DNA of 64,000 bases from positions 2,480,001-2,544,000 of the forward strand of contig NZ_CP097320.1 in assembly GCF_023515995.1 (NCBI RefSeq), given 5' to 3'. A program made the position numbers and the translations under genes. The notes under the pieces are model-generated. The model was not told the origin of the DNA. It ran no database searches and saw only the letters and a program-made list of their open reading frames with translations. This document shows positions 40,654-51,553 of this stretch, in pieces; within the stretch, counting starts at the first letter, position 1, and each line of letters begins with the position of its first letter. This stretch comes from Candidatus Mycobacterium methanotrophicum. Its GTDB lineage: Bacteria; Actinomycetota; Actinomycetes; Mycobacteriales; Mycobacteriaceae.

Positions 40654-41133
40654 GTGACGCATGTCTATGTTCTGCTTCTAGCGCTGGGAATCGGTGTGGT
40701 GGCCGGGTTGCGGTCCATGACAGCTCCAGCGGTAGTCGCGTGGGCGGCTGCGCTGCACTGGATCAACCTCAATGGAACGTGGGCATCCTGGCTGGCGCAT
40801 CCGATCACGGTTGCCATCATCACGGTCGTTGCCGTCGGTGAACTGGTTGTCGACAAACTTCCCAAGACACCCAGCCGCGTGGCACCGCCGTCGTTCGTTG
40901 CCCGGATTGCCTTGGGCGCCTTCGCCGGCGCGGTACTCGGCACGGCATGGGGATACAAGTGGGGCAGCGCCGGCGCCGGCGCCATCGGTGCCGTGCTCGG
41001 CACGCTGGGCGGCTACGAGGCGCGCAGTCGCCTGGTCGCCTCGCATGGCCACGACCTGCCGATAGCGCTGCTCGAGGATGCGGTCGCGGTGCTGGGTGGA
41101 TTCGCACTTGCCGCAGTGACAGCGGCTCTGTGA
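40654..41133 (+). CDS. DUF4126 integral membrane protein (Rv2120c homologue)
   Basis: 159 residues from the GTG at 40654. About four membrane helices (YVLLLALGIGVVAGL, VAIITVVAVGELVVD, GAFAGAVLGTAWGY, DAVAVLGGFALAAV) with glycine-rich turns; the fold resembles small membrane proteins of unknown activity. The conserved KLPKTPSRV loop is typical of DUF4126. Follows hisG on the same strand. Confidence 0.85.
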   Translation: MTHVYVLLLALGIGVVAGLRSMTAPAVVAWAAALHWINLNGTWASWLAHPITVAIITVVAVGELVVDKLPKTPSRVAPPSFVARIALGAFAGAVLGTAWGYKWGSAGAGAIGAVLGTLGGYEARSRLVASHGHDLPIALLEDAVAVLGGFALAAVTAAL

Positions 41134-41143
41134 CAACGCGTAA

Positions 41144-42034
41144 TTACGCCGCCGGATCTGCTTGCTGCAGAACGGTGTCCGCGTCACCGTCATCAGGATG
41201 CTTCGGCCAACCCGGGTAGGGCGGCGGCGTGCCGCCAAACACCGGGCAATGCGCGTGATGCGCGCACCAGTCGCATAGCCGTGACGGTCTGGGCCTGAAA
41301 TCACCTGTCGCACCGGCAGATTGGATTGCCCGCCAAATCGCCATCAGTGTCTTCTCGAATCGCAGCAGCTCATCTTCGTCGGGGGAGTAGTCCAGCAGCT
41401 GGCCGTCCGCCAGGTAGATCAGCCGCAGCCTGGTCGGCAGTACGCCCCGTGAGCGCAGCAACGCCACCGCATAGAACTTCATCTGGAACATGGCCTTGAA
41501 CTCCGCCAGCGCCCGTGCTTCCGTAGGTGCCTTGCCGGTCTTGTAATCCACGACCCGCAGTTCGCCGGTGGAAGCGACATCGATCCGGTCGATGATCCCG
41601 CGCAGCAGCGTGCCGTCGGCAAGCTCGACCTCGATGCGCTGTTCGCAGCTTTGCGGGTCGAACCGGGTCGGATCTTCCAACCGGTAGTAGCCGAACAGCA
41701 AGGCGCGGGACTCGTCGAGGAGTTGGGCCTGTTGCTCGGTGTCCAGCGCGGTGGCCAGCTCGGGTTCCGCACCGATCACCTGCTCCCACGCCGGGCCGAC
41801 GAGTGCACCGGCGGTCTGTGGGCCGCGTTCGGTGGCGGGACGGTTGTACAGCTGCTCCAGAGCGGCATGTACCACCGAGCCCCGCAGTTGTGCGGTTGAC
41901 GGCAGCTCGGGCAGCCGATCGATGGCCCGGAACCGGTAGAGCAGCGGGCATTGCTTGAAGTCGGCCGCCCGCGACGGCGACAGCGCCGGTCTTGGTGACG
42001 GCCGGGCTGTGTTGCCCGGGTCGGGGCTGCTCAT
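41144..42034 (-). CDS. RecB/Cas4-like PD-(D/E)XK exonuclease with Fe-S cluster
   Basis: 296 residues (Rv2119 homologue, 278). The nuclease core shows SRAADFKQCPLLYRF, RGSVVHAALE, GIIDRID and VVDYKTGKA (catalytic Asp, Glu/Asp and Lys). Four cysteines typical of an iron-sulfur cluster are one in FKQC and three in CDWCAHHAHC at the end. A role in DNA repair is likely, but the partner helicase is not adjacent. Confidence 0.9.
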   Translation of the reverse strand: MSSPDPGNTARPSPRPALSPSRAADFKQCPLLYRFRAIDRLPELPSTAQLRGSVVHAALEQLYNRPATERGPQTAGALVGPAWEQVIGAEPELATALDTEQQAQLLDESRALLFGYYRLEDPTRFDPQSCEQRIEVELADGTLLRGIIDRIDVASTGELRVVDYKTGKAPTEARALAEFKAMFQMKFYAVALLRSRGVLPTRLRLIYLADGQLLDYSPDEDELLRFEKTLMAIWRAIQSAGATGDFRPRPSRLCDWCAHHAHCPVFGGTPPPYPGWPKHPDDGDADTVLQQADPAA

Positions 42035-42040
42035 ACCCGC

Positions 42041-42046
42041 AGCCTA
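42041..42046 (-). promoter_or_regulatory. -10 box (TAGGCT) of the RecB-like gene
   Basis: On the minus strand TAGGCT ends 6 nt before the ATG at 42034, so the transcript would be leaderless. Confidence 0.45.
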
Positions 42047-42102
42047 GGGGCGACCTCCGACAACCCCGCGCACCTTTCCCGGCGCGTCTGCTGGCACGCT
42101 AG

Positions 42103-42936
<834 letters not shown>

Positions 42937-42943
42937 GCCGCGG

Positions 42944-43237
42944 CTAATCGTCGGTGCGCTGCAGACCGCGGCGCACCGACAACAATTCGAACTCCGGGTG
43001 GGCGGCCACCAGCCGTTCGGCCGCGTCGAGCACATCGACGGCGTGGTGGCGATCGGCCGATGCCATCGCCACTCCGATGCCTGCCCGTCGGTAGAGCTGA
43101 TGCGACCCGGTTTCGGCGGCTGACACGCTGAACTTTCGCGCTAACTCCGCCACCACCGGACGGATCACCGATCGCTTCTGCTTGAGTGAGCGCACATCAC
43201 CCAGCAGCACATCGAACTCCAGCCACCCGATCCACAT
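42944..43237 (-). CDS. DUF503 family protein (Rv2117 homologue)
   Basis: 97 residues from the ATG at 43237, equal to Rv2117. DUF503 proteins are small alpha/beta folds (LLGDVRSLKQKRSVIRPVV; SAAETGSHQLYRRAGIGVA) often near ribosome-binding factors elsewhere. Function unknown. It begins 7 nt after the lppK stop on the same strand. Confidence 0.9.
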   Translation of the reverse strand: MWIGWLEFDVLLGDVRSLKQKRSVIRPVVAELARKFSVSAAETGSHQLYRRAGIGVAMASADRHHAVDVLDAAERLVAAHPEFELLSVRRGLQRTDD

Positions 43238-43244
43238 CGCCGGG

Positions 43245-43778
43245 TCAGTGTCCTGGTGTCGACGCCGGAGGCGCGAGCCGATCGGTCCCGAAAGCCAGCA
43301 GCACGTAGGCAGTTCGCGCCGACAGCTGCCAACCACCTTGGTATGGCGTGAATTCCATCGGGAAGGAGAACGTGGGCACGCCGCGATTGGGTGAGCTGAT
43401 GTTCACGTTGGCCATCACATCTGCCGGATCCCGGTCTGACCATGCGACGTCTCGCACATCGAACGTCGTAGGCGCGAAGCCGCCGCCCAGCAGTGCCATG
43501 GCGAACTGGTCGAGCACGGCAGCGTTGTCGGGGCCGGCACCTTGGACCAGGCTCAGCTTCTGGCTGCCGGGCACCGACGGATCGGCCAGCCGGTACAGCA
43601 CGTCGGCCAGGGCATCGGGCCGCGGCAGCGGAGCGACCTGCGCAACCGCCGTCGACGTCAGCGCCGGCGGCGGCACGGTGTCCGGGGACGCGCGGTGCTC
43701 ATCGCCCGAGCACCCCGACAGCCCAACCGTCCCCATAATCATTGCGGTGCGCAGGACTGCGGTGAGGTGGCGGCCCAT
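43245..43778 (-). CDS. lppK: Lipoprotein LppK (MTB12-like)
   Basis: 177 residues. The signal peptide ends in lipobox LSGC, so Cys23 is probably lipidated. The mature part is a low-molecular-weight antigen MTB12-type domain: DVLYRLADPSVPGSQKLSLVQG, FDVRDVAW and GGWQLSARTAYVLL. It is homologous to the next gene (same S-LV-GA/G and GGWxLSR/A layout). Function unknown. It matches Rv2116. Confidence 0.9.
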   Translation of the reverse strand: MGRHLTAVLRTAMIMGTVGLSGCSGDEHRASPDTVPPPALTSTAVAQVAPLPRPDALADVLYRLADPSVPGSQKLSLVQGAGPDNAAVLDQFAMALLGGGFAPTTFDVRDVAWSDRDPADVMANVNISSPNRGVPTFSFPMEFTPYQGGWQLSARTAYVLLAFGTDRLAPPASTPGH

Positions 43779-43788
43779 CCAGCAGCTG

Positions 43789-44301
43789 TCAGCCGCCCGC
43801 CGACTGCACGGATTTGATCAGCGTCATTGCCGAGGTGCGCGACAGCTTCCAGCCGCCTTGGTCGACGAACGTGATGTTCTCGGTTGTGGGGGCCAAGTGC
43901 GGACCCGAAGCCGTGACACTGGCCGATGCTGCGGCCGGACCGGCGGGGGCGATATTGGTGATGTTGAACGTCAACGGCAGGCTGCCGCGGGCCGCGGCCT
44001 GCTGCAGCTTCTTGTCGGCGTAGTGGCCCTCGACCCCGCCGACCCCGCCCTCGACCAGGTTGCTCTTACTGGCGAACGGCACGCTCGGATCCTGCAGGCT
44101 GTTGAGCAGGCCGATCAACACGTCGAGAGTGGGCAAATCGGCGCCGGGCGGTACCGGGTCCAGCGGCAGCGGCGCACTGAAAACCACCGGCGCAACCGCA
44201 GGCAACGTGGCCGTAACAGATGCAACGCAGGTCACATCAGCGGCCGCGGCGCCGATTGCCGCAATAGCCGCCACGCCCGTGGCAAGGGATTTCAGGGTCA
44301 C
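43789..44301 (-). CDS. Low-molecular-weight antigen MTB12/CFP2-like secreted protein
   Basis: 170 residues. A Sec-type signal peptide ([14 protein letters not shown]) without lipobox Cys in the right place suggests secretion. The mature part matches M. tuberculosis MTB12/CFP2: [40 protein letters not shown] and [14 protein letters not shown]. It lies 10 nt upstream of lppK on the same strand, forming a tandem pair of paralogues. In M. tuberculosis the CFP2 gene is at a different locus. Confidence 0.88.
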   Translation of the reverse strand: MTLKSLATGVAAIAAIGAAAADVTCVASVTATLPAVAPVVFSAPLPLDPVPPGADLPTLDVLIGLLNSLQDPSVPFASKSNLVEGGVGGVEGHYADKKLQQAAARGSLPLTFNITNIAPAGPAAASASVTASGPHLAPTTENITFVDQGGWKLSRTSAMTLIKSVQSAGG

Positions 44302-44446
44302 GAAAGTCCTCTCGATCAGGCCGACTCAACGAGATGTTAACGCTGATGCCAGTGTGCCCCATTTCGAGTTCCCGCATGAATTGGAAATCGCCGGTAGCGT
44401 TGATGTGTTCGCCGCACCACATTCGGGAGCGGGAAAGGAGCGCATC

Positions 44447-46273
44447 ATGGGTGAGTCAGAGCGCGAAACGTTCGGTAGCCCTCGCGAACCGGACCTGTCC
44501 AGCGAGGACGCGGCCGAGCTCGAGGAGCTGCGGCGCGAGGCGGCGATACTGCGCGAGCAACTCGAGAATGCTGTCGCAACGCAGAGTGCCGGACGCAGCC
44601 CCCGCGATATTCACCAGCTTGAGGCGCGGATCGATTCGCTCGCGGCGCGGAATTCCAAGCTGATGGAAACGCTCAAGGAAGCCCGGCAGCAACTGCTGGC
44701 GCTGCGCGAAGAGGTTGACCGGCTCGGTCAGCCGCCGAGCGGCTACGGCGTGCTGCTGGCCACCCACGACGACGACACCATCGACGTGTTCACTTCGGGA
44801 CGCAAGATGCGCTTGACTTGCTCACCCAACGTCGACGTCAAGTCCTTGAGCAAGGGACAGACAGTTCGGCTCAACGAGGCTTTAACTGTCGTCGAGGCGG
44901 GCAACTACGAATCGGTTGGCGAGATCTCCACGCTGCGCGAGATTCTGGGCGACGGACACCGGGCACTGGTCGTCGGGCACGCCGACGAGGAGCGCATCGT
45001 ATGGCTCGCCGAGCCACTGGTCGCCGAGGATCTGCCCGATGGCCACCCCGACGCCCTCAGCGACGACCAGCGGCCTCGCAAGCTGCGCCCCGGTGACTCG
45101 CTACTGGTCGACGCCAAGGCCGGGTATGCGTTCGAGCGTATTCCCAAGGCCGAAGTCGAGGACCTGGTCTTGGAAGAGGTGCCCGCCGTCACCTACAACG
45201 ACATCGGCGGGTTGGGCCGGCAGATCGAGCAGATCCGCGACGCCGTGGAGTTGCCGTTCCTGCACAAGGAGCTGTACCGAGAATATGCGCTGCGGCCACC
45301 CAAAGGTGTGCTGCTCTACGGCCCGCCCGGTTGCGGTAAGACGTTGATTGCCAAGGCCGTCGCTAACTCGTTGGCCAAGAAGATGGCCGAGGTTCGCGGC
45401 GACGACGCGCGCGAAGCCAAGTCGTATTTCTTGAACATCAAGGGTCCGGAGCTGCTGAACAAGTTCGTCGGGGAGACCGAACGTCACATCCGGGTGATTT
45501 TCCAGCGGGCCCGCGAGAAGGCGTCCGAAGGCACGCCGGTGATCGTGTTCTTTGACGAAATGGACTCGATCTTCCGCACCCGCGGTACCGGAGTTTCTTC
45601 CGACGTCGAGACAACGGTCGTGCCACAGCTGCTGAGCGAGATCGACGGCGTGGAGGGCCTGGAGAACGTCATCGTGATCGGTGCGTCCAACCGCGAGGAC
45701 ATGATCGACCCGGCGATCCTGCGGCCTGGGCGCCTCGACGTCAAAATTAAGATCGAGCGACCGGACGCCGAGTCGGCGCAGGACATCTTCTCCAAGTACC
45801 TCACCGATGCACTGCCCGTGCACGCCGACGATTTGGCAGAATTCGGCGGCGACCGCTCGCTGTGCATCAAGGCGATGATCGAGAAGGTCGTCGACCGGAT
45901 GTACGCGGAGATCGACGACAACCGGTTCCTGGAGGTCACCTACGCCAACGGTGACAAAGAAGTCATGTACTTCAAGGACTTCAACTCCGGTGCGATGATC
46001 CAGAACGTCGTCGACCGGGCGAAGAAGAACGCGATCAAGTCGGTGTTGGAGACCGGTCAGCCGGGTCTGCGCATCCAGCACCTGCTAGACTCGATCATCG
46101 ACGAGTTCGCCGAGAACGAGGATCTGCCGAACACCACCAATCCCGATGACTGGGCGCGGATCTCGGGCAAGAAGGGTGAGCGGATCGTCTACATCCGCAC
46201 GCTGGTAACCGGTAAGTCGTCGAGTGCCAGCCGGGCTATTGACACCGAGTCGAACCTCGGCCAGTACCTGTAA
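44447..46273 (+). CDS. mpa: Proteasome-associated ATPase Mpa (ARC)
   Basis: Hexameric AAA+ unfoldase that captures pupylated proteins and feeds them to the 20S core. 608 residues from the ATG at 44447 after GGGAAAGGAG. Order: N-terminal coiled coil (~20-95, binds Pup), double OB domain (~96-240), AAA+ domain with Walker A GPPGCGKT and Walker [11 protein letters not shown], and C-terminal GQYL, the motif that docks into the proteasome. First gene of the proteasome locus. Confidence 0.98.
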   Translation: MGESERETFGSPREPDLSSEDAAELEELRREAAILREQLENAVATQSAGRSPRDIHQLEARIDSLAARNSKLMETLKEARQQLLALREEVDRLGQPPSGYGVLLATHDDDTIDVFTSGRKMRLTCSPNVDVKSLSKGQTVRLNEALTVVEAGNYESVGEISTLREILGDGHRALVVGHADEERIVWLAEPLVAEDLPDGHPDALSDDQRPRKLRPGDSLLVDAKAGYAFERIPKAEVEDLVLEEVPAVTYNDIGGLGRQIEQIRDAVELPFLHKELYREYALRPPKGVLLYGPPGCGKTLIAKAVANSLAKKMAEVRGDDAREAKSYFLNIKGPELLNKFVGETERHIRVIFQRAREKASEGTPVIVFFDEMDSIFRTRGTGVSSDVETTVVPQLLSEIDGVEGLENVIVIGASNREDMIDPAILRPGRLDVKIKIERPDAESAQDIFSKYLTDALPVHADDLAEFGGDRSLCIKAMIEKVVDRMYAEIDDNRFLEVTYANGDKEVMYFKDFNSGAMIQNVVDRAKKNAIKSVLETGQPGLRIQHLLDSIIDEFAENEDLPNTTNPDDWARISGKKGERIVYIRTLVTGKSSSASRAIDTESNLGQYL

Positions 46274-46370
46274 GACGCGGGCCGCTCTCAGGCGGCGCCG
46301 CGACACTTAAACCACGCACACGACACGCCGGGCGACGTCGCAGTGGCTTAAGTCTTGAGTGAAGTCACGA

Positions 46371-47039
46371 TCAATCGGTTATCAGCGAATAGCTGTTGGT
46401 CAGGTCGTCCTGCAGAACCAGCGCAGCGCGGGTGGCGGTGTCGATGCGCAACGGGATGTCCAGCACCCGTGTCTGGTAGGTCCATCCCTCCGGCAAGTTC
46501 AATCGCTCACCGAGCTTCGGCAGGTCGGCCCGCGTCAGGTTGGGATCGACAATTTGGCTCCAGGTCTGCATCACCCAGCGACGAAACGCGGGATCTTGCA
46601 GTTCGTAGACCTCTTCACCGGCGCCATACGTGAAAACGGTGTGCCGGTTGACCTGATTTGCGGTGTAGGGCGCGGGGTTCATCGCGGTCAGCAAGACCGT
46701 GGCCTGCAGCTGCATGTCGATCCCGCCGAACTTTTTGATGATCCGCGGGCCCTGTTGCGCCTTTTCGATGCCGTTCATCAACCAGTACCGCGGACCGTTG
46801 AGAAGCGCTGTGGCAGCTCCGTTTTCGGTCGCGATTAGTTGCGGGTCGAGCTTCGACCACAGCTCTGCCGGACAGTCGTTGAGCGGATAGGTGTTGTACA
46901 CGGCGGCTTGCGGTCCCGCCTCGCCCGGCGTCACGAGAAGGACCTCGCCGTAGCGTTTTCCGGACAGGCCGGTCGTGGGGTCGCGTAGCGCATCGGTGGA
47001 CACCACGGTGAAAGTAATCACTTCTTTCACCTGCGTCAA
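46371..47039 (-). CDS. Conserved hypothetical protein (Rv2114-like)
   Basis: 222 residues on the opposite strand between mpa and dop, where M. tuberculosis has Rv2114. No signal peptide or membrane helix. Features are YGEVLLVTPGEAGPQAAVYNTYPLNDCP and a helical middle (AAVYN..., NGIEKAQQGPRIIKKFGG). Its fixed position in the proteasome locus invites a link to that pathway, but there is no direct support in the sequence. Confidence 0.82.
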   Translation of the reverse strand: MTQVKEVITFTVVSTDALRDPTTGLSGKRYGEVLLVTPGEAGPQAAVYNTYPLNDCPAELWSKLDPQLIATENGAATALLNGPRYWLMNGIEKAQQGPRIIKKFGGIDMQLQATVLLTAMNPAPYTANQVNRHTVFTYGAGEEVYELQDPAFRRWVMQTWSQIVDPNLTRADLPKLGERLNLPEGWTYQTRVLDIPLRIDTATRAALVLQDDLTNSYSLITD

Positions 47040-47096
47040 TGCCGTATCCCGTGCGGTAGATCCGGGTTAAGGACGAATTCACCCGTTCGTTTCCTC

Positions 47097-47186
47097 GGGC
47101 CGCACCCGGCCCGCCTCGTCGCTGAGCCCCGGTTTGATTGGCTCGCTCCTCGGCGGGCCGCACCCGGCCCGCCTCGTCGCTGAGCC
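47097..47186 (+). repeat. Two perfect 32-nt direct repeats upstream of dop
   Basis: Positions 47097-47128 and 47155-47186 are identical. Each contains GGGCCGCACCCGGCCCGCC, an internal palindrome, and ends GCTGAGCC. The second copy ends at the dop -10 box (TAGGCT, 47187-47192). The element resembles sequences at ~21890 and ~53318, so it belongs to a dispersed GC-rich palindromic family. Confidence 0.75.
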
Positions 47187-47192
47187 TAGGCT
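47187..47192 (+). promoter_or_regulatory. -10 box (TAGGCT) of dop
   Basis: Ends 6 nt before the dop ATG at 47199. No ribosome binding site is present, so dop mRNA is probably leaderless. Confidence 0.45.
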
Positions 47193-47198
47193 ATAGGC

Positions 47199-48707
47199 AT
47201 GCAACGGATTATCGGGACGGAGGTCGAGTACGGCATCTCGTCGCCCTCGGACCCGACTGCCAACCCGATTCTCACCTCGACCCAGGCGGTTTTGGCCTAC
47301 GCTGCCGCCGCGGGCATTCAGCGCGCCAAGCGCACCCGGTGGGACTACGAGGTGGAATCGCCGCTGCGCGATGCCCGCGGATTCGACCTGAGCCGCTCGG
47401 CCGGGCCACCACCTGTTGTCGACGCCGACGAGGTCGGTGCCGCCAACATGATCTTGACCAACGGCGCGCGGCTCTACGTCGACCACGCGCACCCGGAATA
47501 CTCGGCGCCGGAATGCACCGACCCGCTGGACGCGGTGATCTGGGACAAGGCCGGCGAGCGGGTGATGGAAGCCGCCGCCCGCCACGTGGCCAGCGTGCCA
47601 GGTGCGGCCAAGCTGCAGCTCTACAAGAACAACGTCGACGGCAAGGGCGCTTCCTACGGGTCGCACGAGAACTATCTGATGAGCCGACAGACACGGTTTC
47701 AGGCCGTCATCGTCGGGCTGACGCCGTTCCTGGTGTCCCGCCAGGTGATCACCGGCTCCGGGCGGGTCGGCATCGGGCCCGCCGGGGACGAGGCCGGCTT
47801 TCAACTTTCCCAGCGCGCCGACTACATCGAGGTCGAGGTCGGGCTGGAGACCACCCTCAAACGCGGCATCATCAACACCCGCGACGAGCCGCACGCCGAC
47901 GCAGACCGCTATCGGCGTCTGCACGTCATCATCGGCGACGCCAACCTCGCCGAGACGTCGACGTATCTCAAGCTGGGCTCGACCGCCCTGGTGCTCGACC
48001 TGATCGAAGAGGGCCCGGCGCACGGCATCGACCTGACCGACCTGGCGTTGGCCCGCCCGGTGCATGCGGTGCACGCGATCAGCCGCGACCCCTCGCTGCG
48101 CGCGACGGTCGCGCTGGCCGACGGTCGAGAATTGACCGCCCTTGCACTGCAGCGCATTTATCTGGATCGGGTGGCAAAGCTGGTCGACGGCCGCGACCAC
48201 GACGCGCGGGCCGCCGATGTCGTCCAGACGTGGGCCCATGTGCTGGATCAACTCGAGCGCGACCCGATGGAGTGTGCCGAGCTGCTGGACTGGCCGGCCA
48301 AGCTGCGGCTGCTGGAGGGTTTCCGGCAGCGGGAGAACCTGAGCTGGTCGGCCCCGCGGCTGCACCTGGTCGATCTGCAATACTCCGATGTCCGGCTGGA
48401 CAAGGGCCTCTACAACCGGCTGGTGGCGCGCGGTTCGATGCAGCGTCTGGTCACCGAACAGCAGGTCCTCAGCGCTGTCGACAACCCGCCGACGGACACC
48501 CGGGCCTACTTCCGCGGCGAATGTCTGCGCCGCTTCGCCGCGGACATCGCCGCGGCGAGCTGGGATTCGGTGATCTTCGACCTGGGCGGCGACTCGCTGG
48601 TGCGCATCCCGACGCTCGAGCCGCTGCGCGGCAGCAAGGCGCACGTCGGAGCGCTGCTGGATTCGGTCAACAGCGCGGCCGAACTGGTGGAGCAACTGAC
48701 CACTTGA
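47199..48707 (+). CDS. dop: Pup deamidase/depupylase Dop
   Basis: Converts the C-terminal Gln of Pup to Glu and later removes Pup from substrates. 502 residues, carboxylate-amine ligase fold of the glutamine synthetase type. ATP/metal motif [27 protein letters not shown] with the catalytic Asp, [18 protein letters not shown], and [19 protein letters not shown]. The family-specific Dop loop is in the segment after [17 protein letters not shown]. Paralogue of PafA at 51944. Confidence 0.97.
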   Translation: MQRIIGTEVEYGISSPSDPTANPILTSTQAVLAYAAAAGIQRAKRTRWDYEVESPLRDARGFDLSRSAGPPPVVDADEVGAANMILTNGARLYVDHAHPEYSAPECTDPLDAVIWDKAGERVMEAAARHVASVPGAAKLQLYKNNVDGKGASYGSHENYLMSRQTRFQAVIVGLTPFLVSRQVITGSGRVGIGPAGDEAGFQLSQRADYIEVEVGLETTLKRGIINTRDEPHADADRYRRLHVIIGDANLAETSTYLKLGSTALVLDLIEEGPAHGIDLTDLALARPVHAVHAISRDPSLRATVALADGRELTALALQRIYLDRVAKLVDGRDHDARAADVVQTWAHVLDQLERDPMECAELLDWPAKLRLLEGFRQRENLSWSAPRLHLVDLQYSDVRLDKGLYNRLVARGSMQRLVTEQQVLSAVDNPPTDTRAYFRGECLRRFAADIAAASWDSVIFDLGGDSLVRIPTLEPLRGSKAHVGALLDSVNSAAELVEQLTT

Positions 48708-48811
48708 GCAGCCGGACATGGGGCTTTAGCCGGAGCCTTAGCGGTAATGACCGGTAGGGTGGAGAAACCGACGGGCGTGTTTCACGGCCGATGATGATGC
48801 AGGAGGCAGCG

Positions 48812-49006
48812 ATGGCTCAGGAGCAGACCAAGCGCGGCGGTGGCGGCGGCGATGACGACGACCTCACCGCCGGCACGGCCGCGGGCCAGGAGCGTCGCGA
48901 AAAGCTGACCGAGGAGACCGACGACCTGCTCGACGAGATCGACGATGTTCTGGAAGAGAACGCCGAAGACTTCGTCCGCGCATACGTCCAAAAGGGCGGC
49001 CAGTGA
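48812..49006 (+). CDS. pup: Prokaryotic ubiquitin-like protein Pup
   Basis: 64 residues from the ATG at 48812, after AGGAGG. Disordered Gly/Asp-rich start ([11 protein letters not shown]), helical Mpa-binding part ([27 protein letters not shown]) and C-terminal VQKGGQ. The final Gln must be deamidated by Dop before ligation to lysines by PafA. The stop overlaps the prcB start (GTGA). Confidence 0.98.
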   Translation: MAQEQTKRGGGGGDDDDLTAGTAAGQERREKLTEETDDLLDEIDDVLEENAEDFVRAYVQKGGQ

Positions 49007-49890
49007 CCTGGCCGTTTCGCGATCGCCTGGCCACCCACTCAGCACTTCCCGGAACCGCTTTTGGCGGTCTTTCATCATTCTCGGACTTCTTGCGCCGTGA
49101 GGCCCCCGAGCTGCTGCCCGCGGGTGTCGGCAACGCGGAGCCCGGGGCGCTCAGTTCTCAGCTGCCGCACGGAACGACCATCGTCGCGCTGAAGCATCCC
49201 GGCGGCGTCGTCATCGCCGGCGACCGGCGCTCCACACAGGGCAACATGATCGCAGGGCGCGATGTGCAGAAGGTGTACATCACCGACGACTACACCGCGA
49301 CCGGGATGGCCGGCACCGCGGCCATCGCGGTCGAATTCGCCCGCCTCTACGCCGTCGAACTCGAGCATTACGAGAAGCTGGAAGGTGTGCCGCTGACCTT
49401 CGCCGGCAAGGTGAATCGGCTGGCGATCATGGTCCGCGGCAATCTCGGCGCCGCGTTGCAGGGCTTGGTGGCGCTGCCGCTGCTCGCCGGTTTCGATATC
49501 GACGACCCTGACCCGGAGAAGGCCGGCCGCATCGTCTCCTTCGACGCCGCCGGAGGCTGGAACCTGGAAGAGGAGGGCTACCAGTCGGTCGGCTCGGGTT
49601 CGATTTTCGCCAAATCGTCGATGAAGAAGCTGTATTCGCAGGTGACCGACGCTGATTCCGGGTTGCGGGTTGCTATCGAGGCGCTCTACGACGCGGCCGA
49701 CGATGATTCGGCCACCGGGGGTCCCGACGTGGTCCGCGGCATCTACCCGACCGCAGTCACCATCGGCGCCGACGGCGCGGCCAACGTTCCCGAGCGGCGG
49801 ATCGCCGAGCTGGCCCGTGAGGTGATCCAAAGACGTTCCCGCGCAGATACTTTCGGCCCGGATGCCGAGGGCACCGGAAGTGACTCATGA
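49003..49890 (+). CDS. prcB: 20S proteasome beta subunit
   Basis: Catalytic subunit. 295 residues with GTG start overlapping pup by 4 nt. A propeptide of 57 residues ends in LPHG and precedes the nucleophile Thr58 ([11 protein letters not shown]). The other active-site residues are in AGDRRS (Asp) and VQKVY (Lys). Autocleavage would expose Thr58 on assembly. Translationally coupled to both neighbours. Confidence 0.98.
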   Translation: MTWPFRDRLATHSALPGTAFGGLSSFSDFLRREAPELLPAGVGNAEPGALSSQLPHGTTIVALKHPGGVVIAGDRRSTQGNMIAGRDVQKVYITDDYTATGMAGTAAIAVEFARLYAVELEHYEKLEGVPLTFAGKVNRLAIMVRGNLGAALQGLVALPLLAGFDIDDPDPEKAGRIVSFDAAGGWNLEEEGYQSVGSGSIFAKSSMKKLYSQVTDADSGLRVAIEALYDAADDDSATGGPDVVRGIYPTAVTIGADGAANVPERRIAELAREVIQRRSRADTFGPDAEGTGSDS

Positions 49891-50639
49891 GTTTTCCGTA
49901 CTTTATTTCGCCCGAGCAGGCGATGCGCGAGCGCAGCGAGCTTGCGCGCAAGGGCATCGCGCGGGCCAAAAGTGTGGTGGCGCTGGCCTACGCCGGGGGC
50001 GTGCTGTTCGTCGCGGAGAATCCGTCGCGTTCACTGCAGAAGATCAGCGAGCTCTACGATCGCGTCGGGTTCGCGGCCGCGGGCAAGTACAACGAGTTCG
50101 ACAACCTGCGCCGCAGCGGGATCCAATTTGCCGACACCCGCGGCTACGCCTACGACCGCCGTGACGTCACCGGCCGGCAGTTGGCCAACGCATACGCCCA
50201 AGCGCTGGGCGCCATCTTCACCGAGCAGGCCAAGCCGTACGAGGTCGAGCTGTGCGTGGCCGAGGTAGCTCACCACGGCGAGACCAAACCGCCTGAGCTG
50301 TACCGGATCACCTACGACGGGTCGATCAACGACGAGCCGCATTTCGTGGTGATGGGCGGGACGACGGAGCCGATCGCCACCGCACTGAAGGGCTCCTACG
50401 CCGAGAACGCGAATCTGGCCGACGCGGTGCAAATCGCGGTGAACGCGCTGCAGGCCGGTCGCGCCACCGGCGGCGATGAGCCCACCCTCGGCGTCTCGAC
50501 GCTGGAGGTGGCGATCCTCGACGCCAACCGGCCGCGGCGCGCCTTCCGGCGAATCACCGGCCCGGCGCTGGAGGGGTTGCTGCCGAAACAGACCGGCTCC
50601 GAAGCGGATAACGGCGCGGCAGAGAAGTCGTCGAAATAG
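49887..50639 (+). CDS. prcA: 20S proteasome alpha subunit
   Basis: Forms the outer gate rings. 250 residues. The start ATG overlaps the prcB stop (ATGA). The N-terminal gating peptide [29 protein letters not shown] matches M. tuberculosis PrcA. No nucleophile, as expected for alpha. The lysine/serine-rich C-terminus (AAEKSSK) is disordered. Confidence 0.98.
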   Translation: MSFPYFISPEQAMRERSELARKGIARAKSVVALAYAGGVLFVAENPSRSLQKISELYDRVGFAAAGKYNEFDNLRRSGIQFADTRGYAYDRRDVTGRQLANAYAQALGAIFTEQAKPYEVELCVAEVAHHGETKPPELYRITYDGSINDEPHFVVMGGTTEPIATALKGSYAENANLADAVQIAVNALQAGRATGGDEPTLGVSTLEVAILDANRPRRAFRRITGPALEGLLPKQTGSEADNGAAEKSSK

Positions 50640-50649
50640 GCACGGTTGC

Positions 50650-51498
50650 ATGCTGATCGGCTTGCTGCTCGCATTGGGCTGCTCGCTGTGTTACGGCACG
50701 GCGACGGCGTTGCAGGCCGAGGCCACCCGCTCGGTGGACGCCGGCAGCGACTCCGGAGTGGACGCGGTATTGCTGTTGCGAGCGCTGCGCCAGTGGCGCT
50801 ACATCGCGGGCATCGGGCTAGACGCTCTCGGCTTTGGGTTGCAGGTGGCGGCGCTGCGCCTGGTGCCGATTTACGTCGTGGCCGCGGCGATCGCGGCTTC
50901 GCTGGCGGTCACCGCGATCGTGGCCGCCTGCCTGCTGTCGGTGCGGTTGACAACAGTGGAATGGGTGGCGGTGGGGGTGGTGTGCGCAAGTCTTGCCATG
51001 CTCGGCCTTGCCGCCGGCCCCGAAGGTTCGCAGCCCGGGCCGTCGGGGCTGCGGTGGGCGCTGCCGGTGGTGGTCACCGTGGTGTTCATCGCCGGCGCGG
51101 CGGCAGGCCGGCTGGGCGATCGGTCGCGGGCACTGATCCTGGGATTGGGCGCCGGCGGCGGCTTCGGGGTGGTCGAGATCGCCGTCCGCCTGATCGATCC
51201 GATCGATCCGACCAAGGCCGATTTCTACACCAACCCCGCGGTGTACGCGCTGATCGCCGGGGGAGTGGCCGGATTTTTGCTGCTGACCTCCGCGTTGAGC
51301 CGCGGGTCGGTGACCACCGCCGTCGCCGGGATGGTGGTGGGCGAAACTGTCGGCCCCGCGCTCATCGGCGTGGAGTGGCTCGGTGACCGGACCCGCGCGG
51401 GCCTGAGTTGGATGGTCGTCGCCGGATTCGTCATAGCGGTGGTCGCCACGCTGGCACTGAGCCGCTTCGGCGAGGCGCCCGCCCCTGCCGAGTCCTGA
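50650..51498 (+). CDS. DMT/EamA-like integral membrane protein
   Basis: 282 residues from the ATG at 50650, 10 nt after prcA. About nine hydrophobic helices ([42 protein letters not shown], ...). It has the two-repeat layout of drug/metabolite transporters and resembles annotated mycobacterial integral membrane proteins. It is not part of the M. tuberculosis proteasome locus as I recall, so it was either lost there or gained here. Substrate unknown. Confidence 0.75.
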   Translation: MLIGLLLALGCSLCYGTATALQAEATRSVDAGSDSGVDAVLLLRALRQWRYIAGIGLDALGFGLQVAALRLVPIYVVAAAIAASLAVTAIVAACLLSVRLTTVEWVAVGVVCASLAMLGLAAGPEGSQPGPSGLRWALPVVVTVVFIAGAAAGRLGDRSRALILGLGAGGGFGVVEIAVRLIDPIDPTKADFYTNPAVYALIAGGVAGFLLLTSALSRGSVTTAVAGMVVGETVGPALIGVEWLGDRTRAGLSWMVVAGFVIAVVATLALSRFGEAPAPAES

Positions 51499-51553
51499 CG
51501 CCGGTTCACGGGCGGGACTGCAACATATCCACAGTTGGCGGGTTGTCCACAGT

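Noticed and set aside
48791..48811. Upstream ATG codons for pup
   Set aside because: The frame is open from 48791, but the AGGAGG site and the known 64-residue Pup length point to the ATG at 48812.
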